NCBI GenBank assembly: GCA_020284085.1
Contig: JACEVL010000048.1
Span: forward strand, 964,972-1,028,971
DNA from: Aporrectodea caliginosa
Taxonomy: Eukaryota > Annelida > Clitellata > Crassiclitellata > Lumbricidae
Reading direction: 5' to 3'
Length of the DNA: 64,000 bases
The translations under genes were made by a program, and so were the position numbers. Numbering within the stretch: the stretch's first letter is position 1; each line of letters opens with the position of its first letter. The notes below the pieces were generated by a model, which did no database searches, had not been told where the DNA came from, and saw nothing but the letters and a program-made list of their open reading frames with translations. Shown here piece by piece: positions 1 to 11,336 of the stretch.

Positions 1-575
1 TAAACGCAAAAATTATTGGTTTCAGTGTCTGAAATTCATGCTTGTAAAAATAATCTGATCTGTTAAAAAATGGACAAGTGCAATATTTTACTTAAGTTTA
101 CCATAATAAATAAAGACCCAGTTTTTGCTTAACATTACCACACCAAGATTCAACTCGCTCTCTCTCTCTGTCTCTCTGTAACTCTCTCTCTCTGTCTGTC
201 TGTCTGTCTCTCTGTCTCTCTATCTCTCTCTCTCTCTCTCTTTCTCTGCATATAGCTATTAATTTAATTTTACTATAGCTTTAGCATGCGAGAAAACAAG
301 CCTGCGAGTTAGGTTGTTATCCTTGTTAGCGCGAGACAAAGTCTCACACTTTACAAACAACAATGCATACAAGCAGTGTATTATTGAAAGTTCAATGTTG
401 GTAAAATTATGCAATGTAATGAAACAGTCTAGAAATCTATTAGGCCATGTGTTTTGCAGCCTAAGAAAACGTAGCAGCATAGAAATATAACGTCATATAA
501 GTAGATAGCTGTTTGATTAGTTGAACAGTTCCGTAACGACTCATAGCAACCTCTTGAAGCAGATCTACAAATAGA
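1..575. other. 3' flank of Rv1 with CT microsatellite
   Basis: Non-coding sequence downstream of Rv1 exon 3. Positions 153-247 are a CT/CTGT microsatellite. The whole stretch is paralogous to 26045-26565 downstream of Rv3, including the microsatellite, and in part to 18430-18856 downstream of Rv2, so it belongs to the duplicated gene unit. Confidence 0.6.
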
Positions 576-1954
576 CTACATTGGATCGTACTCGCAAAGA
601 GGACAGAACATCTCGCTGCACCTTATGTCATTCCAGAGTAGATCGTCATTCGGTCTTAAATGTATACAATGTTCTTTGTTCCCGGAGCAGTTTGGTTCTC
701 CTGGATACCAGTGGGTGAATGAAGAGAGGGACACCTTTGTGCTTTTCCGTATTTTCCAGACGAATGGTTCTTTGCAGCTTGTCTCGTTCAGCTGTCGACC
801 GCTCGTCCAAAGCATATTTTTTCCTTGATGTCCCCACGAATGAATTTTGCAGATATTTTTACGCGAATTCTCTACAAGATCAAAAGCTGATTGATAGAAG
901 TCAAACCCTAGAATAAACCGCAGATTTGCTCCAAACCTTCCCTGCAATTGCATCGATGCGAAAGTAAGTCAGATTCTCTAGACTTATAGTCTAATATGGA
1001 CCTATAATAGCCTGGACAGCGCCGTCGACAGAGAGTCACAGAGAAGTTCTATATCCAAACAGACCTGCTAATGACGAATGCCTGTCCACCACAGCCTTGG
1101 TGGTGTGTGACGTATTTTGACGCTGGGTCATCTACCATCATCTAATTGATAGAACTACGAATCAGGCATCAACTTGAGACGGGTTCACGTTGCTCAATAC
1201 TCATGTTGGTTCAATTTGTGACATCAGGCTAAACCTAATGCAACCCTTACGTTCATCAGATTAACACGGTATTAAGATAAACCTCAACACTGGTTCTCTC
1301 AGCATTGGTTTTGCCGGCAAATTTATGCTTGCGGTCAACCTATTCAAAAGTTTCGTGTGAAGACAATTTAGACCTATTTAGTTTGTATTCTCGCAAGAAT
1401 GAAGGCGTTGTCCTATTTAAGCAACAAATCTTAATGCGCATACTTATAATAGAACTCGGCGCAAAGTATACAATATCGATTTATCAGGGTGTCACCGAAG
1501 GACGATTTTTAATTAAAATTAGTACTAAACTGTACACTGTATCCTATGCATATAAACACCGAATTCGCTCAAACAATGTCCACTGCAATTGGTATAGGCT
1601 AAGTTAATATTGAATGCAGAATCCAATACCACTTCTTCCGTGACTATAGGTGTGTCTTACAGTAAGCGCATTAACAAGAAACTTATTAAAGAAGTGCAAC
1701 ATGTAAATGGCATGTAAACGTACTTGCAAGCTCCCTTTTCAGATAAGTTTTCAAGGCACTGTTCTCCTCACTCTTCGTAATGGCGACCAGGTGGGCTTCA
1801 CGGTGATAATCACGACATCTCTGATCGGCCGACGTCCAGTTGTGTTCCTCGTAGACGACCTTGTAACAGCTGCGAGCCCGGTTTACGTACTGGAATCCAG
1901 GCGGACATTGCGATGCAAGTTCAGGAAAATCGGGTGGCGTGTCATCGATGGGTT
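576..1954 (-). CDS. Rv1: C-type lectin, exons 2 and 3 (EPN type)
   Basis: Two coding exons of a secreted C-type lectin. Exon 2 (1954 down to 1724, 231 nt) follows an AG acceptor and ends at a GTACGT donor; it encodes the N-terminal half of the lectin domain, with CPPGFQY, SCYKVVYE, NWTSADQRC and AHLVAI. Exon 3 (871 down to 576, 296 nt) encodes LWTSG, HWYPGEPNC, the EHC cysteine, LLWND and the terminal CPLCEYDPM before a stop. EPN (690-698) with WND is the classical calcium and mannose/GlcNAc-type sugar site. Both introns are phase 1. No first exon lies next to it: the hAT-like insertion at 2835-10592 separates it from the spare first exons at 11.8-12.1 and 14.8-15.1 kb, and the latter joins in frame. 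Domain call is firm; expression and choice of first exon are inferred. Confidence 0.8.
872..1723. other. Intron 2 of Rv1
   Basis: Non-coding. Aligns with 26862-27043 plus 30808-31382 of Rv3 intron 2 and therefore gives the uninterrupted site for the 3.76-kb hAT-like insertion there. No other feature seen. Confidence 0.6.
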
Positions 1955-2834
1955 CTACTGTACAGTAATAAGGGTTAACAGACAACGTGTACAAATATTA
2001 TCAACTACCTTATACAAGAAAACGCAATACATTTGTTACCAATACTGGATCTTGCTTGCAATAATCAATTGGCCCTGTTTGCTACATGTTTGGTTTAACC
2101 GATTCGCCATCTCCTGTAGCTCGGTCTCCGTGGTCGTCGATATAGAAATGCCAGCCGCATATCGAAGATTTACAATTCGTCTTCCTCCTATTTGAATTCC
2201 ACAGTCATGAACATCCAGAGCCTCTCTTGTAACATTTTGCCCTTAATTTGAATAAGTATGCATGAGCACTTGTTATAGCGCCCCTTCAAGATTTCTACTG
2301 CCAGTCTGCGCTCCCGACTACAGCGCGGACACTGAATCGGAGTTTCACGCCGAAGCGTATGAGCAACTGCAGTATGCAAGGACTTGCCCAAGGCCTCTAC
2401 GCGGCGGCCTCCGGTGGATTCCAACATAGCAATTCCCTCCGGCTTCAAGGCACCGCAATATCCCTACACCAACGCTCGTAACCAGAACCCCCACAATAGG
2501 CATGGTGCGATCATATAACCTATTTTCTAACATCATCAGCAACCCTACAGTGCCTGCACCTTGTATTACATCAGCTACTGCCTCCCGTGAAAACTGTTTC
2601 ATATTCGCTACGTCCAAGAACCCACAATAGAATCATACCTAAGGCAAACTCTCTATCTCGTAAAACATTTGTCACACAGATGCCCTATACATAATTTTTT
2701 TTCTTTTTGCTGAACTATGTAAACCAACATGCATTTAGCAGTTGGTTTTCCATTAAAGGATATACTTACTTACTTACTTATTCAGACCTCTTCCTATCAC
2801 GGAATTCTCGTGGCAGTACACCGCCTATTGTCAC
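1955..2834. other. Remnant of Rv-type intron 1
   Basis: Paralogous to about 33240-33680 in Rv3 intron 1. It includes a SINE fragment at about 2259-2433 and a LINE-like 3' end with an (ACTT)n tail at about 2750-2785. The stretch stops at the 8-bp target duplication of the large hAT-like element. Confidence 0.5.
2259..2433 (-). repeat. SINE fragment (SINE-1, 3' part)
   Basis: Inverted relative of the SINE at about 36513-36745: shares the block with GGGCAAGTC, the CGTGAAACTCCG stretch and the end GGGGCGCTATAACAAGTGCTCAT. The tRNA-like head is missing. Confidence 0.6.
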
Positions 2835-3310
2835 CATGGGCGTTCGCAAAGGGGCGGAAGGGGGCGCATGTGCGCCCCCTGGATTTTGCACATATTTGCA
2901 GAGAAATGTTGATTATTTGGTTATTACAACACGATTTTCAACTTGATTATCGAAAAAACACTAAATTGTTTAGGTAATTATTTAAAATTAACACATGAAG
3001 CATAAGATTAATTAGTAAGGACTGTAAGGTATAGGCCTACAGTGTACCGACCGTTAAAATACGGCACGCTTTACAAGTTCCCGCTATATCTTTGTTTATG
3101 CGTATTTTTGAAATTTTAGCGTATATAGTTCTCTCTTGGTAATATGAAAATTCACATTGTCAAACCCGAGACGGCGAAGTGCTTTCACTCAGTCGTGTCG
3201 ACTAATTGGTATCGTATTCCCTTTACCAGCGGCTCTTCTATAGCTGTTGTTTTTGGCCGCTCGTTAAAGAGATAACAGGTCCGGCCCGGTGAACCGCGTA
3301 GTCAGGACGT

Positions 3311-3330
3311 TATATATATATATATATATA
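3311..3330. repeat. (TA)n microsatellite
   Basis: Short run of alternating TA inside the hAT-like element. Confidence 0.7.
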
Positions 3331-3562
3331 CAAATATATATTTAAACATATATAATTGACACTGGCTGGAGCGACAGTCTCTGACTAAGTAATCAGCTTC
3401 TTCCCTTAGATACCAGCTAACACACGTTCTGACAGACTTTTTAAACATACCCCGCTGGCTTCGGAACCATGCAGTCCCAAGCCTGGATGAAGGAGACATT
3501 ACAAATCTATTGATCTTTGTTGTCGCACGGGTCGTTAAACCTGGGACAATAATAGTCCCAGA

Positions 3563-3818
3563 CAGTGCTTTTTTCTAGAAAAATGTTCCGGAACTCAACA
3601 AATTCAGAACAATCATAGGGGTATATTTTATGCTAATATTTCTGTTTCATTATAACAGTATCAATAAATACTGAAAGCACTTACATTAAATTAAAGTATC
3701 TAAATAATTTTATATAATTTTTATTAAAAATTTTAATTAACTAAATAATTTCTTAATGGCTGAAAAAGGTACCGGAACGCCGTTCCGGACCGTTCCGGCT
3801 GAAAAAAAACACTGCATG
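3563..3818. mobile_element. hAT-type MITE
   Basis: CAGTGCTTTTTTC at the left and an inverted AAAAAAAACACTG near the right, with GTTCCGGAAC-like repeats inside. GTCCCAGA (3555-3562) and GTCCCAGG (3819-3826) look like an imperfect 8-bp target duplication. The right end has four extra bases (CATG) beyond the repeat, so the exact border is uncertain. Confidence 0.5.
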
Positions 3819-4605
3819 GTCCCAGGTTACACTTGAACCTCTACTACTACGCTTTTCGAGTCACTCGGGCAGTATTACAGGAACGTAGAAGACGAACACT
3901 TCTGAGTAGGACAATTTCGTAGGCACTGTGAAGGGTCGACTGCTTTGAGGGTAGCAAAACTTGGTAGGAACGGAACAAAAATTTCAGGCAACATAGATAC
4001 ATGTAGAGTGATAAATGAGTTTGGACAATAACCCAAACGATTGCAGTTGTTATTTCAAGAATAAGGTAAGGTTTCAGTCATATACAATTTTATTAGTCTA
4101 TCATACTAGTTTTTGAAAATGAATGTTCATGAATATTTTCGCATGTTGGGATCCGCGCCAGAGGATCGAGAGGTATAGCCAGCGCGGTATGGGTGAAGCC
4201 TTTGGCCACGCTCCGAATTGCACCAAAATTTACCTGCTGATACCTGGGACCCAATATGATGACATGCGACTATTCCCGACTTGGGGAAACGACCCAAAAA
4301 AATTATGAATTTTTTAAAATTCTATCGGAATCACTATCATTAACGTTGTTTACCTATACCGGAATACGCTCGATGACATAAAATTTTATAGTGCTATAAT
4401 TTAGAAAATTGATAAATATTATTATTAATACTATGTTAATATTGTTATATCATTATTATTTATATTATGTGATAATAATAATTATATTTTATAATTACTA
4501 TATTAATAATAATATTATAAATCAATAATTAGCGACATCTATTGTGGCGAAATGCACGCCATGACCTTGTTCTTGGTCTGTGGATGATTGTTTTTGTGAC
4601 GGAGC

Positions 4606-4990
4606 CGTTTTGGCCCCGGGGCCGGTTTTGGCCCCGGGGCCGGTTTTGGCCCCCGGGGCCGGCCTGCTAGCTATATAAGGCGCTGCTTAAGACGCTCAGT
4701 AGTGCATTCCGTCAGAGTTAGTTCAGTTGAGAGTGCATTCCGTCAGAGTTCTTAGTTTAGTTCAGTCGCTATTGATTGTTGTCAGCCTGTCGTTCTTGTC
4801 AGTTGCGTTTAATTGTCGTTGATAATACAAGTGATTTAGTCGTCTTGACTCTTGTCGTCTTCTTCATCTAATCGACGTTCGGTGGTCGCTAACATCGATA
4901 AGTCCTCTGCCTGACCGGAGAGGCCGAGCCTGGCCGAGCATTGACGATTGGGGGATTCTGAAGCGCTATCCTGGTAAGAAGTGAAAGGAA
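4606..4990 (+). promoter_or_regulatory. GC-rich repeats plus TATA box, LTR- or promoter-like
   Basis: Three copies of a unit around GGCCCCGGGGCCGGTTTT (about 4608-4665) precede CTATATAAGG (about 4671-4680), followed by a twice-repeated GTGCATTCCGTCAGAGTT (start points about 4702 and 4732). This is the layout of a polymerase II promoter, as in a solo LTR, but I find no second LTR and no clear primer-binding site. Confidence 0.4.
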
Positions 4991-5395
4991 TCCGCCCGAT
5001 GACCGTGGGGTTGATCCTGCCCTCACGGGACGCAAAAGATAGCCAGAGAGAGGTTGTCGCAGGATAGCGTGTACTCCATATATCTGTGATCTATGTAGGC
5101 GCGGTTCTAGGGCTTTAAATTACACGCACTTAAACGTACAAACTTACGATTTTCTGCTTATCTGCCTTCAGAATCAACCTCAGGTAATGACAATTAATTA
5201 ATTTGAAATAATAATTCTCGGTTGAAGAGTGTTTTATTTCTTCGTATTGAGAAATGCTTAAGTAAAAGGACTTTATACATGATTGTTACGTGTCCAAACG
5301 ATCCCGTCTTCTATGAAGGTTAAATGAACGTGCGTTACTAAATATCAGCCGTGGATGTTTAACGGAGTTTCACAGGTAGTGACCTATAGAAAGGG

Positions 5396-5903
5396 GGTAA
5401 AGTCGTAGTTTACGTTGCTAAATTATTTGATGTTGTCACTGTAAAATGGGAGCTGGATTTATGAAAGAAATTGTTTCCCTAAATGGAAGTGGGATTGATG
5501 AAAACGTTCCTGTGTTCAAAATTGAAGTTGGATCGATCGAAATAATTTTGCCGTAAATAGAAGCTGGATGGATGAAATTAAGTTTTGGATTCAGTAGAAA
5601 CTGGATTGATGAAAATAATTGTTTCCGTAATTAAAAGCTGGATCCATGAGTATAGGCCCTATCTCTTTGCTTAAATAAAAGTTCCATTGATGAAAAATAT
5701 TTCTTTCATGAAATAGAAGTTGGATTGATAAAAGTAATTTTTTCAAATTAAATAGAAGTTGGATTGATGAAAAAATTTCTTAATGAAATGGAAGGTGGAT
5801 TGATGATAGTTAACATGCACATAGGTAGACTTCTTACTTACCAACGTCTAGTACGGCATTGAAGACATTAGAATAATTTAGCAACGTAAACTACGACTTT
5901 ACC
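5396..5903. mobile_element. MITE-A copy 1 (TIR GGTAAAGTCGTAG)
   Basis: About 32-bp inverted ends starting GGTAAAGTCGTAGTTTACG, flanked by AGAAAGGG (5388-5395 and 5904-5911). The interior is a degenerate tandem array of roughly 35-60 bp units, each holding a motif like GAAGTTGGATTGATGAAA. Same family as 28185-28685, in opposite orientation. Confidence 0.8.
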
Positions 5904-6249
5904 AGAAAGGGTTAATAATTGTAATAAATAAATAAATATTATGAAAGATCTAATGTGTTATATGCGTATTTAATTATTTCTAATTGGATACATAACTTAC
6001 GGTATACCTGCAGTGCTGCATTTTCTCTTGCAATATAGAATAGCCATAATTATGTAGGCCTAAGTGTGAGATATCAGTCTTGTCTCAGCCCAGAGGTTAT
6101 GGTTCAAATCTCAGCCAGGGTTAAAGTATGCTTTAAGATTTGTGCTCTTCATGCACCTTAAGGTGATCCACTTTGTTGAAATATTGCATTAATAACTGAT
6201 GATGTGTTGATTTGTTTTCAGCTTAGATACATTATCATCTGACTTGTGA

Positions 6250-6598
6250 ACCCAAAGACGAAAGCGACGTCCAGCAATCCAGTATGCGTCGACGTAGCCA
6301 CTCCGCGTCCTGTGATAAACAGAATATAAAATGCGAACCCAAAGACGAAAGCGACGTCCAGCAATCCAGTATGCATCGACGTAGCCACTCCGCGTCCTGT
6401 GATAAACAGAATATAAAATGCGAACCCAAAGACGAAAGCGACGTCCAGCAATCCAGTATGCGTCGACGTAGCCACTCCGCGTCCTGTGATAAACAGAATA
6501 TAAAATGCGAACCCAAAGACGAAAGCGACGTCCAGCAATCCAGTATGCGTCGACGTAGCCACTCCGCGTCCTGTGATAAACAGAATATAAAATGCTAA
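6250..6598 (+). repeat. 87-bp tandem repeat, four copies, open in one frame
   Basis: Four nearly identical 87-bp units (AAAGACG recurs at 6254, 6341, 6428, 6515). The plus frame stays open and encodes a 29-residue unit with CEPKDESDVQQS and RRRSHSASCDKQ, ending at TAA. A TTTTCAG/CTTAG acceptor-like stretch precedes the array. It could be an exon of a mobile element or a minisatellite that happens to be open. Confidence 0.6.
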
Positions 6599-6607
6599 CC
6601 CTAAGAC

Positions 6608-6790
6608 GAAAGATAGATTTCAGTAATTTTCTTGTACAGAATCAGTGATTAAATGTAGCATACTTGTGCTACATGCTTTGTAACATTGAATAAGTAATTT
6701 GGTATTTGTACTGACTTTCAGATAGATTTCAGTAATTTTCTTGTACAGAATCAGTGATTAAATGTAGCATACTTGTGCTACATACTTTAA
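6608..6790. repeat. Direct duplication, period about 108 bp
   Basis: A block starting AGATAGATTTCAGTAATTTTC is repeated about 108 bp downstream, including TGTAGCATACTTGTGCTACA, which is itself an inverted repeat. Confidence 0.6.
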
Positions 6791-7229
6791 ATTAAATAGT
6801 AATTGCATTAGTTTTCATTTGTGACATACTTGTTACTTGTAATGCATTGCTTGTTAAAAACACATGTGGAATAAATAGTTTACCGTGTGATATACCACCT
6901 GTTTACTTTCGCATTCCCGTTACGGTAAAACTTTCTAAGTTACTTGCACAGGCCTGTACATAGCAAGAGTAATACATTCATACAAATGAACAAAAATTAT
7001 ATATACAACCAAAGAATTTAATGAGAGGCTTAATTGTTCATCAGGGGAAGACAGAGGAAGAAGAGCTAGCTAGGGCTAGTCATAGGGGCAAATGAAGGGT
7101 TCAAATAGCCAGATCCGCACAGGCGAGCAATACAGCATGGTAACAACCGTAGTGGCACGAACTACATCAAATAATCTGTCCTCAATAAAATTTAAACTAC
7201 AATAAAACTCTATGATTATGTGGTTATTT

Positions 7230-9745
7230 CGTAATCGTAATCGTAATCGTAATCTCCAAACTTCTAAAGCGCCACTCGAAAGCCAAGCGCAGGGCACCAG
7301 CTTATTCACGAGCGCTGCGTCTAATCAGAGAGGTTGTCCAAAAGAGTAGTCCGAGGGAGGTCCGAGTCCGGTTTCCAGGGGATCAGAGAGGGCACAGCAG
7401 ATGTTAAGGCGGGTGTCTTTTAGGTCGAGGATTGGAAGGTACAGGATCAGATGAGTCAGGATAAGAGTTCTTGAAAAGCAGAGACTTTAGTTTCGAGTGG
7501 AAAGCCTTGGGGTGATGGATAGAGGAGCCTGAGGCAGATGATGGTGGATGATTGGCGATGATGGTGGAGGAACAGAAAAAGTGCGGAATTCAGGAGGTAG
7601 ATCGTTCCAGAGACGCGGCGCAGTGTTGGATATTGCTCGGTTGGAGAACTTGAGATGAGTAGTGACCGGGGGTCTAGAAAGAGTGAGAACGGAGGATGAT
7701 CGGGTAGAACGGGTTGGCTGGATGGTGAAGAGTTCGCGGAGATATCTGCGCTGGGAGTGTTGTAGGGAGTTGTAGGTTAGTGATAGGACTTTGAAGTGAA
7801 TTCGCTCTGGGATTTTTAACCAATGGAGTGATTTGAGGATTGGAGTGATGTGATGATACTTGGGCGTTCTGGTGACGGCTCTGGCTAATGAGTTTTGGAT
7901 GAGCTGCAGACGCTTTAGTTGGGTGGCTTCAAGGTTGAGAAAGAGGGAATTGCAATAGTCGAGCTTTTGAGTGGACAATGGAGGTAGCAATGGTGGAGGC
8001 AGTTTTGAAGTCGAGCATGGGTCGGATGCGGCGGAGGTCACGAATGTGCATGAAGCAGGAGCGCGAGAGGTTGGAGATGTGATTAGAGAAGGAGAGATGT
8101 GGATCAAAAGTAACACCAAGATTGCGGACAGGGGCATCAGAGGTGAAGGTAAGAGATGAAGAGTTAGTAGATAGGTGTATTGAAAGGTCAGGTATTTTCT
8201 TGATTTGGTCAGGAAGGCCGAGGATGATGAATTCTGTTTTGGAAGGGTTGAGGCAAAGCAGGTTGGACGACATCCATTGAGAGACTAGGTTAACCACATT
8301 GAGTAGTTTTGCAATGGAAGTAGAAAAAGAGCTGGGGGAGAAGGATATGTAGAGTTGGGTGTCGTCTGCGTAGAGATGGTGGTCAACAGAAGAGGATTTT
8401 ATGAGATGGCTTAATGGTGTAGTGTACAGAATGAAGAGCAGTGGGCCCAGGACGGAACCTTGAGGGACACCACAGCAGAGCGGGAGGGGTTGCGAACAAT
8501 GACTGGATGCTTTAACAGAGAAGGATCTGGAAGACAAGTAGGACTGAAACCAACATAGAGCAGTACCAGAGACGCCAAACCAAGATGAAAGTCGATGAAG
8601 AAGGAGGCTGTGATCGATGGTGTCAAATGCGGCAGAGATGTCAAAGGAGACAGAGGCAGGAGACTTGCTGATGGCTGACGGCTGAGACCAGTTTATTGTA
8701 CAGAGAGGCGAGTAGAGTTTCTGTGGAGTGGTGTTTAGTGAAGCCAGATTGGTGGGGGTTGAGGAGTGAGTTAGAAGAGAGGTAATCGTTTAGCCTGGAA
8801 AGGACAATTCGTTCAGTTAATTTAGATAGAAAGGAAAGGTTGGAGATAGGTCGGTAATTAGATAGGTTTTCCTTGTCAAGATTTGATTTTTTCAGAAGTG
8901 GAGTAACAAGAGATTGCTTGAAGACCATTGGGAAGTTGCCAGAAGAGAGTGAAAGATTTATGATTTTAGTGATTACTGGAATGAGGACGGAGGCACAGTC
9001 TTTTAGAAGAGAGGTGGGGATAGGATCTAGTTCGCATTGTTTGTTGGGAAGAGAATTTAATAGGAGTGACACTTCTGTTTCAGAGGCAGGAGAGAGGATT
9101 GAGAGCGATGACTGGGAGGCAGGAGGAGTACGATCTGGAGAGGGAAGTGGATCAGTGCTAGGGGAGTGTGAATCTAGAAGAGACTGTAGCGTGAAGCGAA
9201 GGGATGAGATCTTGTCCGAGAAGAATGAGCAGAAGGTATCAGCGATAGACGAGGAGGGAATGGAACTTGGCAGCGGTGAGGAGGATTTGCGATGAAGAAG
9301 AGAGTTGACAGCTCTCCAGAGGTGCCGAGGGTTGGAGGAGCTGGAATGGATGAGTGAGGAGTAGTATTTCTTTTTGGCAGCAGCGATGAGTTTATGGTAT
9401 CTGTTTGTGGCTGATTTGAGGTTGATGAGGGCTTTTGCTCTGGATGTGGGATCGATGGAGCGCTGGTAGATATGCTCAAGTTTCCTGCGAAAAGATTTAA
9501 AAGCTTGGAGGTAGGAAGTGAACCAAGGGTTGCTTTTCTGTGAGATGCGTTTGGTGATGAGTGGGGCATGAATATCGAGGAGGTCGGAAAGTGTTGAATT
9601 GTAGCAAGATAAAAGGTCATCAAGGGAAGACGGAGGGTTGAGAATCAGCTGGGAGTCGAGAATATCTTGGATGAAGGTTTGACGGTCAATGGAGCCGGTG
9701 AGACGGGAGGAGGGAATAGAAGGAGGAGGTCGAGAAAAAGGCTTA
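7230..9745 (-). mobile_element. L2-type LINE, 5'-truncated, two frameshifts
   Basis: Non-LTR retrotransposon on the minus strand. In order: a linker region with NPWFTSYLQAFKSFRRKL, reverse-transcriptase blocks NYRPISNLSFLSKLTERIVL and HQSGFTKHHSTETLL (about 8850-8720), AAFDTIDH (about 8610), GVPQGSVLGPLL (about 8460) and LYADDTQLYIS (about 8360), then the L2 tail with DYCNSLF and APRLWNDLPPEF. Frameshifts near 8643 and 7970 join three reading frames, so it is dead but not very old. The endonuclease domain is missing. The 3' end is an (ATTACG)n tail near 7230-7255. Confidence 0.85.
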
Positions 9746-10061
9746 ATTTCTTAATTCCACCTATTGACACTGAAAAATAAGCTCAAAATGCATAAAGTTT
9801 CAATTGAAATTAGTAATAATAATAGTAATTGACAAAGCATTAATTTATTTCAACACATTGTAAAAACATAGTCTTTTGTGCAAATGCAATTCAATTATAA
9901 TATTAATATTAATATAGTAATAATAATAATGTTTACCGATCTTCTCATTGCGCTATAATATTTGTTCAACTACGTATTCCGGTATAGGTAAACAACGTTA
10001 ATGATAGTGATTACGATAGAATTTTAAAAATTCATAATTTTTTTGGGGTCGTTTCCCCAAG

Positions 10062-10357
10062 GGTCATCCATTAATTATGTCAACAAAATAGGGGGTTTGG
10101 AAAAGTTTGACAGTTGTTGACAGGGGAGGGGTTTGGCCCAAGTTGACGTCAACAAATTTTTTCGAATAAATCATGGTAAATGACTAAAAAAAAAGGTCAT
10201 CAGGAAAAATTGTCTAAAAAAAGGTCATCGGGGGGTTCTGGGATTGTTGACATAATTTTTTGGGGTCCATCAATGTTTGACAGTTGTTGACAAGGGGTGG
10301 TAGGTGGTAGGGGGTCAAAAAAGGCCTAAAATTTGTTGACATAATTAATGGACGACC
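10062..10357. mobile_element. 296-bp MITE (TIR GGTCATCCATTAATTATGTC)
   Basis: Inverted ends of about 25 bp with CCATTAATTATGTCAACAAA; the likely duplication CCAAG lies at 10057-10061 and 10358-10362. It splits the right arm of the long-TIR element, and the intact left arm shows the uninterrupted site. Superfamily not assigned. Confidence 0.75.
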
Positions 10358-10609
10358 CCAAGTCGGGAATAGTCGCATGTCATCATATTGGGTTCCAGGT
10401 ATCAGCAGGTAAAATTTGGTGCAATTCGGAGCGTGGCCAAAGGCTTCACCCATACCGCCAGCGCCGAGGGAGCGAGTGTCGAAGGTGGAGTGATCGGTTG
10501 CTTTCGACACACCCTACAGTATGCACCTAGCCTATTTAGTCCCTATTTGAAAGTTTGCGCCCCCCCTGGAAAAACTCCTGCGGACGCCCATGATTGTCAC
10601 TCTCACTTA

Positions 10610-11336
10610 TCTTATAATATAAGTCTTACTTTGTTTACGTTGTCCTTCCGAGTGTTTGTTTGTCTGTTTCTAAAGGCTCCGAAACGGAACGCTTTAGCGA
10701 TTTGAAAAATCGCACGAAACGTTATTACGCCACGTCTGTTTCAACGCGACTATTTTCAGCTCGCAATTTTATTTAAACGCTGACATATAGACATTTTAAA
10801 CTCGAAATTATGAGGTTCCGTAATACCATGGTGTAAGAGTATCCTACACCATGGTAATACCAATAACGGGAGGCCATTAATATGCATATTTTAACCTCGC
10901 TTGAGCGGCGTGACGTAAGAGAAATATTGTCTTACGTCATATGCAAATCAGGCACAATCGAAATAAAACAAGGGCTTCGCTCCGATAAATTACGAGCGTT
11001 GTAATGGAACACGATCGCGCTTCGTCTACTATTATATTATTTAGCCCGGGAAACAAATAATAGGGCTATAATTATAAGGTAGAGATAACCCGTGCGGTAC
11101 TATTTTCAACTCATTATTATTTTGCTAAACGAGGCAGCAGGTCACAGGTAATTAAAATCAAATACACGGGGAAAAACTATTTTCACCTCTAAAATAATAT
11201 CGTTCAGATTATGTGGACATTTAAAATATTTGAAGCCTTCAGCATATAGAGTAAGTAAGTAAGTAGCCTTTATTTGCAGCTGTTATAAAAACTACGCATG
11301 GGTAAAACCCGGGCAAAGCCGGGTAGAAACGTCTAG
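10610..11336 (+). mobile_element. Helitron-like non-autonomous element
   Basis: Begins TCTTATAATATAAG after an A and ends with a GC-rich hairpin (ACCCGGGCAAAGCCGGGT) about 8 nt before CTAG, followed by T. That is the A/TC...CTRR/T signature of Helitrons with no target duplication. The paralogous site at about 33680 reads CTTA/TTCTTT without the insert. An internal CACCATGGT palindrome is near 10830-10860. Confidence 0.7.

Larger units (their letters stand above)
4186..10456. mobile_element. Long-TIR DNA element nested in the hAT-like element
   Basis: Two 182-bp inverted arms (4186-4367 and 9974-10456, the right arm split by a 296-bp MITE) begin GGTATGGGTGAAGCC. They are flanked by the 8-bp duplication GCCAGCGC (4178-4185 and 10457-10464). 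The body holds a GC-rich block with a TATA box, a MITE, an 87-bp repeat array and an L2-type LINE. I see no transposase, so the superfamily is open. Confidence 0.7.
2835..10592. mobile_element. Large hAT-like element, host of nested insertions
   Basis: Ends are CATGGGCGTTCGC and GCGGACGCCCATG (imperfect 13-bp inverted repeat) flanked by the 8-bp duplication ATTGTCAC (2827-2834 and 10593-10600). The paralogous site at about 33671 in Rv3 intron 1 has a single copy of the target and no insert. CA...TG ends with an 8-bp duplication are typical of hAT. I recognise no hAT transposase; most of the length is later insertions. Confidence 0.75.

Noticed and set aside
625..916. Plus-strand open frames over Rv1 exon 3 (and 26615-26906, 18962-19144)
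   Set aside because: They are antisense or shifted shadows of the lectin exon and have no splice or promoter support.
4606..4990. Complete LTR retrotransposon
   Set aside because: The TATA block resembles an LTR, but there is no second LTR, gag/pol reading frame or clear primer-binding site.
7487..9623. Host genes on either strand
   Set aside because: Minus-strand frames are an L2 LINE; plus-strand frames are its shadows.
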